Source: Natrinema saccharevitans | Lineage (GTDB): Archaea > Halobacteriota > Halobacteria > Halobacteriales > Natrialbaceae | Assembly: GCF_001953745.1 (NCBI RefSeq) | Contig: NZ_LWLN01000001.1 | Location: 3,162,001 to 3,226,000, forward strand | Reading direction: 5' to 3' | DNA length: 64,000 bases | Shown here: positions 52,442-60,883 of the stretch, in pieces | Layout of the letters: the number at the start of each line of letters is the position of its first letter | Position numbering within the stretch: position 1 is the stretch's first letter | Notes under the pieces: model-generated | The model's input: the letters and a program-made list of their open reading frames with translations, nothing else | What the model was told of the DNA's origin: nothing | The model's database searches: none | Translations under genes and position numbers: made by a program

Positions 52442-54196
52442 ATGTCAGACGACGACTCAGAGATCGCGGGTTCGGACGAGGTCGAGGTCGACGGAGCGAA
52501 CGGGTTCTCGAGGGATTTCGAGAACGCGGATCTCGGCGACGAGGAGTCGAATCAGGGCCTATTCGACGACCTGTTGAGCGGCGAACCGATCTTCGAGAAC
52601 AAGGAGGTCCTGCGACCGTCCTATACCCCACACGAACTCCCCCACCGGAGCGATCAGATCAACAAGATGGCGACGATTCTGGTCGCCGCGCTCCGCGGGG
52701 AGACCCCCTCGAACATCCTCATCTACGGGAAGACCGGGACCGGCAAAACCGCGAGCGCGAAGTTCGTCAGCAAGGAACTCGAGAGTACGTCCCAGAAATA
52801 TTCGGTCCCCTGTGACGTCGAGTACATCAACTGCGAGGTTACCGATACCCAGTATCGGGTCCTCGCACAGCTCGCGAACAAGTTTATCGAGAAGAACGAG
52901 ACCCGGATCGACGAGCGAATCGACGACCTCCGATCCCTGCTGGACGATCTCGAGGCGTACGACCGCGCCGCCGACGGCTCGAGCGACGAGCCGGCAGATG
53001 AGACGGCGTCGGACCCGTTCGATTTCGTCTCCGAGGACGAGATCGACGGCGACACCGAAACTTCGACTGGAACTGATATCGGACCGCAGTCCGGCGGTTC
53101 TCCACTCGAAACAGGGGGGTCAGCCGACCGGAGCGATTCGCCGTCCGAAACCGAACCCGCGGCCCTCGAGAACGCTGCCGACGGGTCCGAGGCGTCCGGG
53201 GACGGTGCCGCTGATCCGACACCCGATCACCCGCTCGCATCGACGCCGTTCGGCGGGCGAGACGAGATCGAAGACCGGATCGCGGAGCTACGAGACGACA
53301 AGGACTCCTTCGAGGAGGTGCCGATGACCGGCTGGCCGACCGACCGGGTCTACAGCGTCTTTTTCGACGCCGTCGACTACGACGAGCGGGTCGTCGTCAT
53401 CATGTTGGACGAGATCGACAAACTCGTCGAGAAAAGCGGCGACGACACGCTCTACAATCTCTCGCGGATGAACTCCGAACTCGAGAACTCCCGTGTTTCG
53501 ATCATCGGTATCTCGAACGACCTGAAGTTCACCGACTTCCTCGATCCCCGCGTGAAGTCCTCGTTGGGGGAAGAGGAGATCGTCTTCCCGCCCTACGACG
53601 CCAACCAGCTTCGAGACATTCTCGAACATCGCTCCGAGGTCGCGTTCAAGGGGGGCGCGCTCTCGGGTGACGTGATCCCGCTGTGTGCGGCCTTCGCCGC
53701 GCAGGAACACGGGGACGCACGGCGCGCGCTGGATCTGCTGCGGACCGCCGGCGAACTCGCCGAGCGTTCCCAGTCGGAGACGATCGTCGAGGAACACGTC
53801 CGACAGGCCCAGGACAAGATCGAACTCGATCGCGTGGTCGAGGTCGTCCGCACTCTGCCGACGCAGTCGAAACTCGTCCTCTTCGCGATCATCCTGCTCG
53901 AGAAAAACGGCGTCCACAGCATCAACACGGGCGAGGTGTTCAACATCTACAAGCGCCTCTGCGAGGAGATCGACGCCGACGTGCTGACCCAGCGTCGGGT
54001 GACCGACCTCATCAGCGAACTCGACATGCTCGGAATCGTCAACGCCGTCGTCGTCTCCAAGGGCCGGTACGGCCGGACCAAAGAGATCAGCCTCTCGGTC
54101 CCGCTCGAGGAGACGGAGGCCGTCCTCCTCTCCGATTCGCGGCTTTCCGATATCGACGACGTTCAGCCGTTCGTACAGGCCCGGTTCGAGAACTGA
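52442..54196 (+). CDS. orc1: Orc1/Cdc6 replication initiator
   Basis: A 584-residue AAA+ initiator that binds ORBs at oriC1 and recruits MCM. Walker A YGKTGTGKTASAKF (Gly96-Thr103), Walker B MLDEIDKLVE (322-326), sensor 1 GISNDLKF, sensor 2 GDARRALDLLRTAG, and a C-terminal winged helix (YKRLCEEI, LTQRRVTDLISELDMLGIV). An acidic low-complexity insert at about 175-270 between Walker A and B contains the ORB-like pair at 53061-53123. Length is greater than typical Cdc6 because of this insert and a 45-residue acidic N-terminus. ATG 52442 is preferred over the upstream in-frame TTG at 52316. Confidence 0.97.
   Translation: MSDDDSEIAGSDEVEVDGANGFSRDFENADLGDEESNQGLFDDLLSGEPIFENKEVLRPSYTPHELPHRSDQINKMATILVAALRGETPSNILIYGKTGTGKTASAKFVSKELESTSQKYSVPCDVEYINCEVTDTQYRVLAQLANKFIEKNETRIDERIDDLRSLLDDLEAYDRAADGSSDEPADETASDPFDFVSEDEIDGDTETSTGTDIGPQSGGSPLETGGSADRSDSPSETEPAALENAADGSEASGDGAADPTPDHPLASTPFGGRDEIEDRIAELRDDKDSFEEVPMTGWPTDRVYSVFFDAVDYDERVVVIMLDEIDKLVEKSGDDTLYNLSRMNSELENSRVSIIGISNDLKFTDFLDPRVKSSLGEEEIVFPPYDANQLRDILEHRSEVAFKGGALSGDVIPLCAAFAAQEHGDARRALDLLRTAGELAERSQSETIVEEHVRQAQDKIELDRVVEVVRTLPTQSKLVLFAIILLEKNGVHSINTGEVFNIYKRLCEEIDADVLTQRRVTDLISELDMLGIVNAVVVSKGRYGRTKEISLSVPLEETEAVLLSDSRLSDIDDVQPFVQARFEN
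53061..53123. repeat. ORB-like inverted pair inside the orc1 linker
   Basis: Left half CTTCGACTGGAACTGA (53061-53076), right half TTCTCCACTCGAAACAGGGG then GGTCAG (53098-53123). The right half keeps the full ORB core with G-run; the left half lacks the C-run. Encodes TSTGTD and SPLETGGSADRS of the acidic insert. Confidence 0.6.
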
Positions 54197-54316
54197 GCTT
54201 CGCAGTTTCGATCCTTTGTTATCGTCGATTCGTTTCGCCGCTGAGCCTCTCCGACGGGAATTCGACGCGACGAGATGCGGGTGTGACGACGCGACGAGAA
54301 CCCGAGCGACGATGAG

Positions 54317-55300
54317 TCAGGACCGGTAGCGGCCGGCGGCGAGAACCGCACCGCCGGCGGCGAGCCCGACGATACCGGCTGTGCCGGCGAGGCCCCCACC
54401 GACACCTGGCCCCGGCGCGCCGGGACCGGCAGCCGACGCGGTCGTCACGGGAGCGGCTGGGCCCTGTAGCGGCGCGCCCGCGGGCGAGGCGGGAGCGATC
54501 ATCCCACCCAGGAGGCTGTCGACGGTCAGTCGAACGTGGCCGAGCCACGGGATCCGGTACATGGCCTTGCCGGTCACCCACTCGGGTTTGACGACGGTCG
54601 TTCTGGCGCCCGATCCCGGCAATTGATCGTAGCTTGGGTTGTTGTCGCCTTTCGTAATGAATCCGGCGTGGGGGGCGGGACAGGTAACGACTTCCTCACA
54701 GCTCGCGTCGCCGACGAACTCCTCGCTGGCCTGGGTTTCGACCCATCGCTCGTCCTTCTCGACCCAGAAGTGGGCGCGATGGATTATCGGCGTCGCTCTC
54801 GTCTCGCCGTTCGGTCGGAAGACGATCACGTCGCCGGGGTTCCCGAACTCCGAGTAGCCGCTCTCCTCACCGCGTTGCATCGTGACGATGCCGGTGTCGC
54901 CGACGGCCCCGTCACCGGTGAACCGTCCGTCATCGACGATGAAGATCAGGTCGCCCCTGTGCATGTTCGGCTCCATGCTCGGGCTCTCGACGGCGACCAG
55001 CGGCGGCCAGAGTCCGCTGACCGCGAACAGCAGGAGGCCGACGACGGCGACGAGCGCGACGCTGCTCGCGACGTCCCGAACCAACACGACGTTCTCGTCG
55101 TCGGTCTCGAGGAACCAGCGGACGACGCCGTCGTCCTCGATACTGGCGCCGTCGTCGGTATCGGCACGTCCGCGGTCGCCCCGCCGCTGCGGGCCAGCGG
55201 CGTCGCCGTCCGGCGGGTCACGGTCGTGGTTTGTCGCCAACCGCTCGCGATCGCCGTCGCCGGAATCGCCGGGGTGATCCCCGGAATCAGAACCGCTCAT
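54317..55300 (-). CDS. Type I signal peptidase (Sec11-like)
   Basis: A 327-residue S26 peptidase that removes Sec signal peptides. A disordered acidic N-terminus (1-60) leads to a span (about 78-98) and the catalytic domain: SPSMEPNMHRGDLIF (nucleophile Ser108), HRAHFW (His174; archaeal Ser-His type without the bacterial Lys) and FITKGDNNPSYDQ near 220-235. A Gly/Ala/Pro-rich tail and a final hydrophobic segment end the protein. It has a 51%-class look-alike immediately upstream on the same strand. Confidence 0.93.
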   Translation of the reverse strand: MSGSDSGDHPGDSGDGDRERLATNHDRDPPDGDAAGPQRRGDRGRADTDDGASIEDDGVVRWFLETDDENVVLVRDVASSVALVAVVGLLLFAVSGLWPPLVAVESPSMEPNMHRGDLIFIVDDGRFTGDGAVGDTGIVTMQRGEESGYSEFGNPGDVIVFRPNGETRATPIIHRAHFWVEKDERWVETQASEEFVGDASCEEVVTCPAPHAGFITKGDNNPSYDQLPGSGARTTVVKPEWVTGKAMYRIPWLGHVRLTVDSLLGGMIAPASPAGAPLQGPAAPVTTASAAGPGAPGPGVGGGLAGTAGIVGLAAGGAVLAAGRYRS

Positions 55301-55388
55301 CGTGCCCCGTTTTGCCGGGACCGCCAATCAACTTTCTGTTCGTCCCGACCGCCACGGGCCGCGACGGATCGCGGTCGCCCGCGTGGTC

Positions 55389-56264
55389 CTATGGATCGCG
55401 GCCGGCGGCGGCCGTGACGAACAGCGCGAGCGCGACCAGTCCCGCGGCGACCGCGACCGCAGCCGGGCCAACGCCCAGCAGCGAGCGGACCGAATCGACC
55501 GCCAGCCTGATCTCGCCGAGCCACGGGAGCCGAACGATCGCTTTGCTCCGGACCCACTCGGGTTTGACGACGGTCGTGTCGGCGCCCGACCGCGGTAGCT
55601 GGTCGTACGCGGGGTTGGCGTCGCCTTTCGTGACGAACCCGTCGTGGGGGGCCGGACACGACGGAATCTCGGTGCAGGTCGCGCCGTTGACGAACGCCGG
55701 GTCGGCCTTCGTCTCGACCCAGCGTTCGCCCTTCTCGACCCGAAACGCGACCCGGTGGATCGTCGGTGTCTGGCGCGGGTCGCCGTTCGGTCTGAAAACG
55801 ACGACGTCGCCCGCGTCGCCGAGCGTCTCGTGGCCAGTCTCCAGTCCGCGCTCGCGCGTGACGATACCGGTTCCGCCGACGGCACCGTCGCCGGCGAATC
55901 TCCCCTCGTCGACGACGATCACGAGATCTCCCCGTTCGAGGTGGGGCTCCATGCTGCCGCTCTCGACGGCGACCAGCGGCGGCCAGGTGCCGGCGACGGC
56001 GAACAACAGGAGGCCGACGACGGCGACGATCGCGAGGCTCGTCGCGACGTCCCGGCCCACGGCCGCCGCTCGGTCGTCGGCCTCGAGGAACCAGCGGACG
56101 ATCCCGTCGTCGATCGTGACTCCTTCGCCCGGTCGGGGTCGAGACGCGAGCCGGTCGTCGGTCCCGTCCCGGTCGGCCGCGGAATCGGGTCCGTCGGCGG
56201 TCGGCGGATCGTCGGGTGGCCCCGCTCGGTCGCGGTCGCTCTCGCCGGCGTCGGGCCCGTCCAT
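55389..56264 (-). CDS. Type I signal peptidase, second tandem copy
   Basis: A 291-residue homologue of the next gene: acidic N-terminus to about 55, span at about 76-95, SGSMEPHLERGDLVIVVDEGRF (Ser104), IHRVAF (His170) and FVTKGDANPAYDQLPRSG. It shares blocks such as KPEWV, WLG and DDG.VRWFLE with its neighbour, so the two come from a gene duplication. Both carry all catalytic residues. The gap between them is 88 bases. Confidence 0.93.
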   Translation of the reverse strand: MDGPDAGESDRDRAGPPDDPPTADGPDSAADRDGTDDRLASRPRPGEGVTIDDGIVRWFLEADDRAAAVGRDVATSLAIVAVVGLLLFAVAGTWPPLVAVESGSMEPHLERGDLVIVVDEGRFAGDGAVGGTGIVTRERGLETGHETLGDAGDVVVFRPNGDPRQTPTIHRVAFRVEKGERWVETKADPAFVNGATCTEIPSCPAPHDGFVTKGDANPAYDQLPRSGADTTVVKPEWVRSKAIVRLPWLGEIRLAVDSVRSLLGVGPAAVAVAAGLVALALFVTAAAGRDP

Positions 56265-56396
56265 TGACGAGCAGTTGCGTCGAGCCGCGCATGAACCTTC
56301 CGGCGGCGGCCGGTCGGTCGACCCTTCGTCCGAAGCCGGGTGCCGGCGGACCCCGGATTCGCTATCCTTTTTGTTCCGCTCGCGAATGTGACGGCT

Positions 56397-57956
56397 GTGC
56401 CACTCGAGGCCCCCGCGCGGATCGTCGGCGAACTCACGAGCCGCGGCTACAACGCCGAACGCGAGGCCGTGACGCGGCTCGCCGGGGCCTCTGATCCCGG
56501 TGCGGCCCTCGAGCGCGTCCTCGAGGCGGTCCCCGAGGACGCCTTAGTCGTCCGGACCGAACACGTCGAGACGGCGCTCTCGGCGGACGCCGCCGATGCC
56601 GCTCGCGCCGAGCCGGCCGCCGTTCTCGACGGCGAACCGACCCCCTCCGTTTCGACTGGAACTGACCCGACCCCGGGCGATGATACCTCCGGGGCCGCTC
56701 CAGTTGAAATGGGGGGGTCGTCGCCCGCCGATCGCTCCGTCGATCCCGCGAGCCGCTCCCTCGAGATCGTCGGTGACATGACCGGCCAGAGTACCGGGAC
56801 CGGCGAGTACGAGGACTTCGTCTCGGTCTTTCGCGATCGACTCGACCGGCTGGGCGGTAAACTCAAGGGACGGGTCAACCACCGGCCGGCGACCGCCATT
56901 CAGGACATGCCCGGCGGCAGCGAGGTCGCGATGGTCGGACTGGTCAACGACATCCGATCGACCGCCAGCGGCCACTGGTTGATCGAACTCGAGGACGCGA
57001 CCGGAACTTTCCCGTGGCTGGTGATGAAAGACCGGGAGTACGTCGACCTGGTCGACGAACTGCTCTGTGACGAGGTGCTGGCGATGGAGGGGTCCCTGGC
57101 GGACGACTCGGGGATCGCCTTCGTCGACTCGCTGCACTTCCCCGACATCCCCCGGACCCACGAGCCGTCGACGGCGGATCGCCACGTGCAGGCGGCGCTG
57201 ATCAGCGACGTCCACGTCGGTAGTCAGGAGTTCATGGCCGACGCCTGGAACGCCTTCGCGGACTGGCTCCACACCGCGGAGGCGGAACGCGTCGAGTACC
57301 TGCTGCTGGCCGGTGACATGGTCGAGGGCGTCGGCGTCTACCCCGACCAGGACGAGGAACTCGACATCGTCGACATCTACGAGCAGTACGAGGCCTTCAG
57401 CGAGTACTTAAAGAAGATCCCCGGGGACATCGAGATCGTCATGATCCCGGGCAACCACGACGCGGTTCGGCTCGCGGAGCCACAGCCCGGCTTCGACGAG
57501 GAACTGCGCGAGATCATGTCCGCCCACGATCCCCGGATCGTGAGCAACCCCTCGACGGTGACCCTCGAGGGCGTCTCAGTCCTGATGTACCACGGCGTCA
57601 GCTTGGACGAGGTCATCGCGGAACTCCCGGAGGAAAAGGCCAGTTACGACGACCCTCACAAGGCGATGTACCACCTCCTCAAGAAGCGCCACGTCGCGCC
57701 GCAGTTCGGGGGTCACACGCGGCTCGCGCCCGAGGAGGAGGACTACCTCGTCATCGAGGAGGTGCCCGACATCTTCCACACCGGCCACGTCCACAAGCTC
57801 GGCTTCGGCAAGTACCACGACGTGCTGGCGATCAACTCCGGCTGCTGGCAGGCCCAGACGGACTTCCAGAAGAGCGTCAACATCGATCCCGATGCCGGCT
57901 TCGCGCCGATCGTCGATCTAGACACGCTCGACGTAACTGTCCAGAAGTTTAGTTAG
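56397..57956 (+). CDS. dp1: DNA polymerase D small subunit DP1
   Basis: A 519-residue PolD exonuclease subunit. N-terminal helical domain (PLEAPARIVGELTSRGYN), a disordered linker at about 70-135, an OB-fold (about 170-260), and an Mre11-like phosphodiesterase: DVHVGS (271-276), GDMVEG (306-311), GNHD (352-355), GGHTRL and GHVH near 465. All 3'-5' exonuclease metal ligands are present. GTG 56397 is chosen for the family-typical MPLEAPARIV start and a CTATCCTTTTT box about 26-34 bases upstream. The linker contains the ORB-like pair at 56639-56720. Confidence 0.94.
   Translation: MPLEAPARIVGELTSRGYNAEREAVTRLAGASDPGAALERVLEAVPEDALVVRTEHVETALSADAADAARAEPAAVLDGEPTPSVSTGTDPTPGDDTSGAAPVEMGGSSPADRSVDPASRSLEIVGDMTGQSTGTGEYEDFVSVFRDRLDRLGGKLKGRVNHRPATAIQDMPGGSEVAMVGLVNDIRSTASGHWLIELEDATGTFPWLVMKDREYVDLVDELLCDEVLAMEGSLADDSGIAFVDSLHFPDIPRTHEPSTADRHVQAALISDVHVGSQEFMADAWNAFADWLHTAEAERVEYLLLAGDMVEGVGVYPDQDEELDIVDIYEQYEAFSEYLKKIPGDIEIVMIPGNHDAVRLAEPQPGFDEELREIMSAHDPRIVSNPSTVTLEGVSVLMYHGVSLDEVIAELPEEKASYDDPHKAMYHLLKKRHVAPQFGGHTRLAPEEEDYLVIEEVPDIFHTGHVHKLGFGKYHDVLAINSGCWQAQTDFQKSVNIDPDAGFAPIVDLDTLDVTVQKFS
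56639..56720. repeat. ORB-like inverted pair inside the dp1 linker
   Basis: Left half GACCCCCTCCGTTTCGACTG then GAACTGAC (56639-56666), right half GCTCCAGTTGAAATGGGGGG then GTCG (56697-56720). The halves are inverted copies over about 23 bases. Both match the ORB core with C/G-run. Encodes PSVSTGTD and APVEMGGSS of the linker, very like the orc1 insert. Confidence 0.65.
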
Positions 57957-58138
57957 ATGCTTGTCAGTCGAAACGGCGTCCGAATTCATACGTTAGAGAC
58001 ATCTGCAATCACTTCTACGATCCCTTTGGCAATATGGAGGAGGAGAAAAAAGTCGAATCCGGGCGAGAACGCTCCCGCCGCCGTACTCGCGTCGAACGAC
58101 AGTCGAGGTGATCGCGGTCGCTACCAGCCGGTTCGAAC

Positions 58139-58582
58139 CTAGGGTTCGAGTCGAAACCGGACCGTCGGGGAGCCGTCGAACCGCGGGCCGCGGCCCCGTC
58201 GCTCGAAGCCGAGGTCCTCGGCGGCGGTCTCGATCGGGTCGGCGTCGCGGGCGGCCAGCACTTCGACGGCCATCGACTCGTGTTCGGCGAACCGGACCGG
58301 CTCGGCCAGCAGCCGTTTGCAGGCCTCGTCCGTCCCGTCGAGCTGGGTGACGTGGACGGTGTCCTCGCGCGCGTCGAAGCTAATGAATCCGAGCAGGTCC
58401 TCCGGATCGGAGCCGTCGTATTGCGATCCCGAGACGTCGGCGTTGGGATCGTGACTCCCGTCTTCCGCGACGCGCACCGTCCGGTCGTGGACGAGATTTC
58501 GCATCACGTCCGTCGGAGAGTCGGCGATCGACGCGAGCGCGTCGGCGTCGGCCTCGAGGGCATCCCGTACGTTCATCGGCAT
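58139..58582 (-). CDS. GNAT-like acetyltransferase, uncertain
   Basis: A 147-residue protein resembling a GNAT fold: VRDALEADADALASIADSPTDVMRNLVHDRTVRVAED at the start, LLGFISFDAREDTVHVTQLDGTDEACKRLLAEPVRFAEHESMAVEVLAARDADP as the core, and IETAAEDLGFERRGRGPRFDG at the end. The acetyl-CoA pyrophosphate loop (Q/RxxGxG/A) is degenerate, so activity is uncertain. ATG 58576 is an alternative start. Confidence 0.65.
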   Translation of the reverse strand: MPMNVRDALEADADALASIADSPTDVMRNLVHDRTVRVAEDGSHDPNADVSGSQYDGSDPEDLLGFISFDAREDTVHVTQLDGTDEACKRLLAEPVRFAEHESMAVEVLAARDADPIETAAEDLGFERRGRGPRFDGSPTVRFRLEP

Positions 58583-58705
58583 GTGGTAATGCTACGCACG
58601 ACAATAAATCCCGGTCGCGAGTGTCTTCCCAGACTGGTATCTCCACTGTCAGTTTCGGGCCGTCACGGGCCGAACGACGGGGCAAAAACGCGGTCGATGG
58701 GACAC

Positions 58706-58713
58706 AGTTATCT
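58706..58713 (+). promoter_or_regulatory. TATA-like box before the aspartate kinase leader ORF
   Basis: AGTTATCT lies 28 bases before an ATG at 58738. That spacing predicts a leaderless mRNA starting with the short ORF at 58738 rather than with aspartate kinase at 58782. Confidence 0.4.
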
Positions 58714-58737
58714 GCACGCCTTGGTAACGGACCGAGT

Positions 58738-58794
58738 ATGAGTCACACCACCGTCACGCACACCGTCAGCGAGGTGTCAGTATGCGCGTCGTAG
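58738..58794 (+). CDS. Putative Thr-rich leader peptide of aspartate kinase
   Basis: An 18-codon frame, MSHTTVTHTVSEVSVCAS, starting at the predicted transcript start and overlapping the aspartate kinase ATG (58782) by 13 bases in another frame. Four of its first nine residues are Thr. Inside it lies GAGGTG (58771-58776), a good Shine-Dalgarno sequence five bases before the kinase ATG. Passage or stalling of a ribosome on the Thr codons could open or hide that site. It resembles the thrL idea in bacteria but is unproven. Confidence 0.4.
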   Translation: MSHTTVTHTVSEVSVCAS

Positions 58795-59960
58795 CCAAGT
58801 TCGGCGGCACGAGCCTCGGCAGCGGCGACCGGATCAACCGCGCCGCGGACTCGATCGCCGCCGCCGTCGAGGACGGCCACGAGATCGCCGTCGTCGCCAG
58901 CGCGATGGGATCGACCACCGACGAACTGCTCGAGGAGATCACCTTCGAGACCGACGAGCAAGACCGCGCCCAGATCGTCAGCATGGGTGAGCGCACGTCG
59001 GTTCGGATGCTCAAGGCCGCACTCACCGCCCGGGGCATCGACGCCGTCTTCCTGGAGCCCGGCAGCGACCGTTGGCCCGTCGTCACCGACGAGTACGGCG
59101 AGGTCAACGTCGAGGAGACCCAGAAACGCGCCCAGGAGGTAGCCGCCGACCTCGACGGCACGGTCCCGGTTATCACCGGCTTCCTCGCGGAGGGGCCGGA
59201 CGGCTCGATCACGACGCTCGGCCGCGGCGGCAGCGACACCACTGCCGTGATGATGGGCAAGTACATGGACGCCGACGAGGTCGTCATCGTGACCGACGTC
59301 GAGGGCGTCATGACCGGGGATCCCCGCGTCGTCGAGGGGGCTCGCAACGTCGGCGAGATTTCGGTCGACGAACTCCGAAACCTCTCGTTCCGCGGGGCCG
59401 AGGTCGTCGCTCCTTCCGCGCTCTCCTACAAGGACGGCAAGCTAGACGTCCGCGTCGTCCACTACCAGCACGGCGACTTGCTGTCGGGCGGGACGAGCAT
59501 CGAGGGCGAATTCAAGAACCTCGTCGATCTGCGCGAGCGGCCGCTGGCCTGTCTCACCGTCGCCGGCCGGGCGATCCGTAACCAGCCCGGCATCTTCAAC
59601 CACCTCTCGGAGGCGCTCGCCGAAAGCGACGTCAACGTCGACGCCGTCGCCAGCGGGATGGACACCATTACCTTCTACATCGACGAGGAGGAGGCCGAAC
59701 GCGCCGAGAACATCCTCCACCGAGAGGTCATCGCCCGCGACGAACTCTCGAGTGTCACCGTCGACTCGCCGGTCGCGGTCGTCCGCGTCACCGGCGGGGA
59801 ACTCCCCAACCAGCCCGGCATCATCAGCGAGATCGTCAACCCGCTGGCCGAGGCCCGGATCCACCTCAACGACATCATCACCAGCGCGACCAGCGTCGCG
59901 CTGTTCGTCGACTGGGAGGACCGGGAGCAGACCCTCGAGCTGACACAGGACCTGTTCTAG
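58782..59960 (+). CDS. lysC: Aspartate kinase
   Basis: A 392-residue aspartokinase, phosphorylating aspartate as the first step to Lys, Thr and Met. Kinase motif MRVVAKFGGTSLGSGDRI, nucleotide region VVASAMGSTTDELLEEI and TTLGRGGSDTTAVMMGKYMDADEVVIVTDVEGVMTGDPR. Two C-terminal ACT domains (RPLACLTVAGRAIRNQPGIFNHLSEALAES and VAVVRVTGGELPNQPGIISEIVNPLAEARI) give Lys/Thr feedback. A Shine-Dalgarno GAGGTG precedes it, unusual in this largely leaderless genome; see the upstream ORF. Confidence 0.95.
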   Translation: MRVVAKFGGTSLGSGDRINRAADSIAAAVEDGHEIAVVASAMGSTTDELLEEITFETDEQDRAQIVSMGERTSVRMLKAALTARGIDAVFLEPGSDRWPVVTDEYGEVNVEETQKRAQEVAADLDGTVPVITGFLAEGPDGSITTLGRGGSDTTAVMMGKYMDADEVVIVTDVEGVMTGDPRVVEGARNVGEISVDELRNLSFRGAEVVAPSALSYKDGKLDVRVVHYQHGDLLSGGTSIEGEFKNLVDLRERPLACLTVAGRAIRNQPGIFNHLSEALAESDVNVDAVASGMDTITFYIDEEEAERAENILHREVIARDELSSVTVDSPVAVVRVTGGELPNQPGIISEIVNPLAEARIHLNDIITSATSVALFVDWEDREQTLELTQDLF

Positions 59961-60115
59961 GCACCGGTTTCCGGCGTCGGGTCCGCTCCGATGCCGCTCG
60001 ATCGATTTCCGATCGTGACTGTCGTTCGACGAGACGAATTTTAGTACGTTACTATCGCCGCCGAAACAACGGTAGCGACGCCGTAACGAAGGGGTGGCAC
60101 CGAATGGGGCGAGTC

Positions 60116-60730
60116 ATGAGCCCGGATTCGACCCCGACGGAAGTGTTCCCCGACGTCGAGCCAGATCCAGACGCGGTCCTCGCCGAGTTCGGCGTCGACT
60201 CGCCGGCGGACCTCGACGGCGACGGCGCTCACGACCCGATCCCCGACGACGCCGCCGTCGACGATACGACGGCGGCCGAACTCTTCGACGACCTCCAGCA
60301 CGTCACGTCGGCGGACGCGGCGTCGTCGGCTGACCCGGTCCCCTCCGATCGGAGCGACGCGGCCGACGGCGAGGCCGATCCCGCTGCTTCCCTCGAGTTC
60401 GAGTTCGTCGGCGATTCGGACGTCGTCGTCCGTGACGACGGCGACGTGATCGACGCGACGGCGGCCGAACTCAGCGCCGTCACGGAGACGGGGCCGAGCG
60501 AGGACGCGTCGGCCGATACCGACGACGGCTCCGACGCCGCCTCGAGTGGCGGTACCACGGCCTCGAGCGGGCGGGTCGAGGCGACCGAGACCGGCGATGC
60601 GGGCGGAGACGGTGGCGACTCGAATTCCGCGCTCGCCGTCCGGACCGGCCCCGATCTGGAACTCGTCGGCCCCGACCCGACGCCGACGCGGGTCGGGAAC
60701 GACGTGTTCGGCGACACCGGTGCCCGCTGA
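60116..60730 (+). CDS. Acidic low-complexity protein, function unknown
   Basis: A 204-residue, very acidic protein (MSPDSTPTEVFPDVEPDPDAV then LAEFGVDSPADLDGDGAHD) made mostly of Asp, Ala, Ser and Gly. The first 60 residues (DAVLAEFGVDSPADLDG...TTAAELFDDL) look helical and may be a short interaction region; the C-terminal ALAVRTGPDLELVGPDPTPTRVGNDVFG is regular. No signal peptide or membrane segment. No known family. Confidence 0.6.
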   Translation: MSPDSTPTEVFPDVEPDPDAVLAEFGVDSPADLDGDGAHDPIPDDAAVDDTTAAELFDDLQHVTSADAASSADPVPSDRSDAADGEADPAASLEFEFVGDSDVVVRDDGDVIDATAAELSAVTETGPSEDASADTDDGSDAASSGGTTASSGRVEATETGDAGGDGGDSNSALAVRTGPDLELVGPDPTPTRVGNDVFGDTGAR

Positions 60731-60883
60731 CCGCGGTCGACGAGGCGCTCGGCCGCCGCGTTCGACCGCAGGCCGTCCGCTTCGGCCGTCGATGAGCCGA
60801 TCCATCCTGCAACGGACGGTTCGCGCCATCGATGGACACGGAGCCGCAACTAGACTGAACACGCGCGCCGCCCTCGTTGCCGT

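Noticed and set aside
57957-58138. Short frames after dp1, including a 25-codon MEEEKK-type ORF at 58034
   Set aside because: No promoter, no Shine-Dalgarno, no family resemblance, atypical composition.
60086-60096. Possible ORB-like site (AACGAAGGGGT)
   Set aside because: Only the right-hand core is present; the TCCA..CGAA half is missing.
60731-60883. tnaC-like Trp leader peptide before tryptophanase
   Set aside because: Short frames there contain no Trp at a suitable place or run into the gene without a stop.
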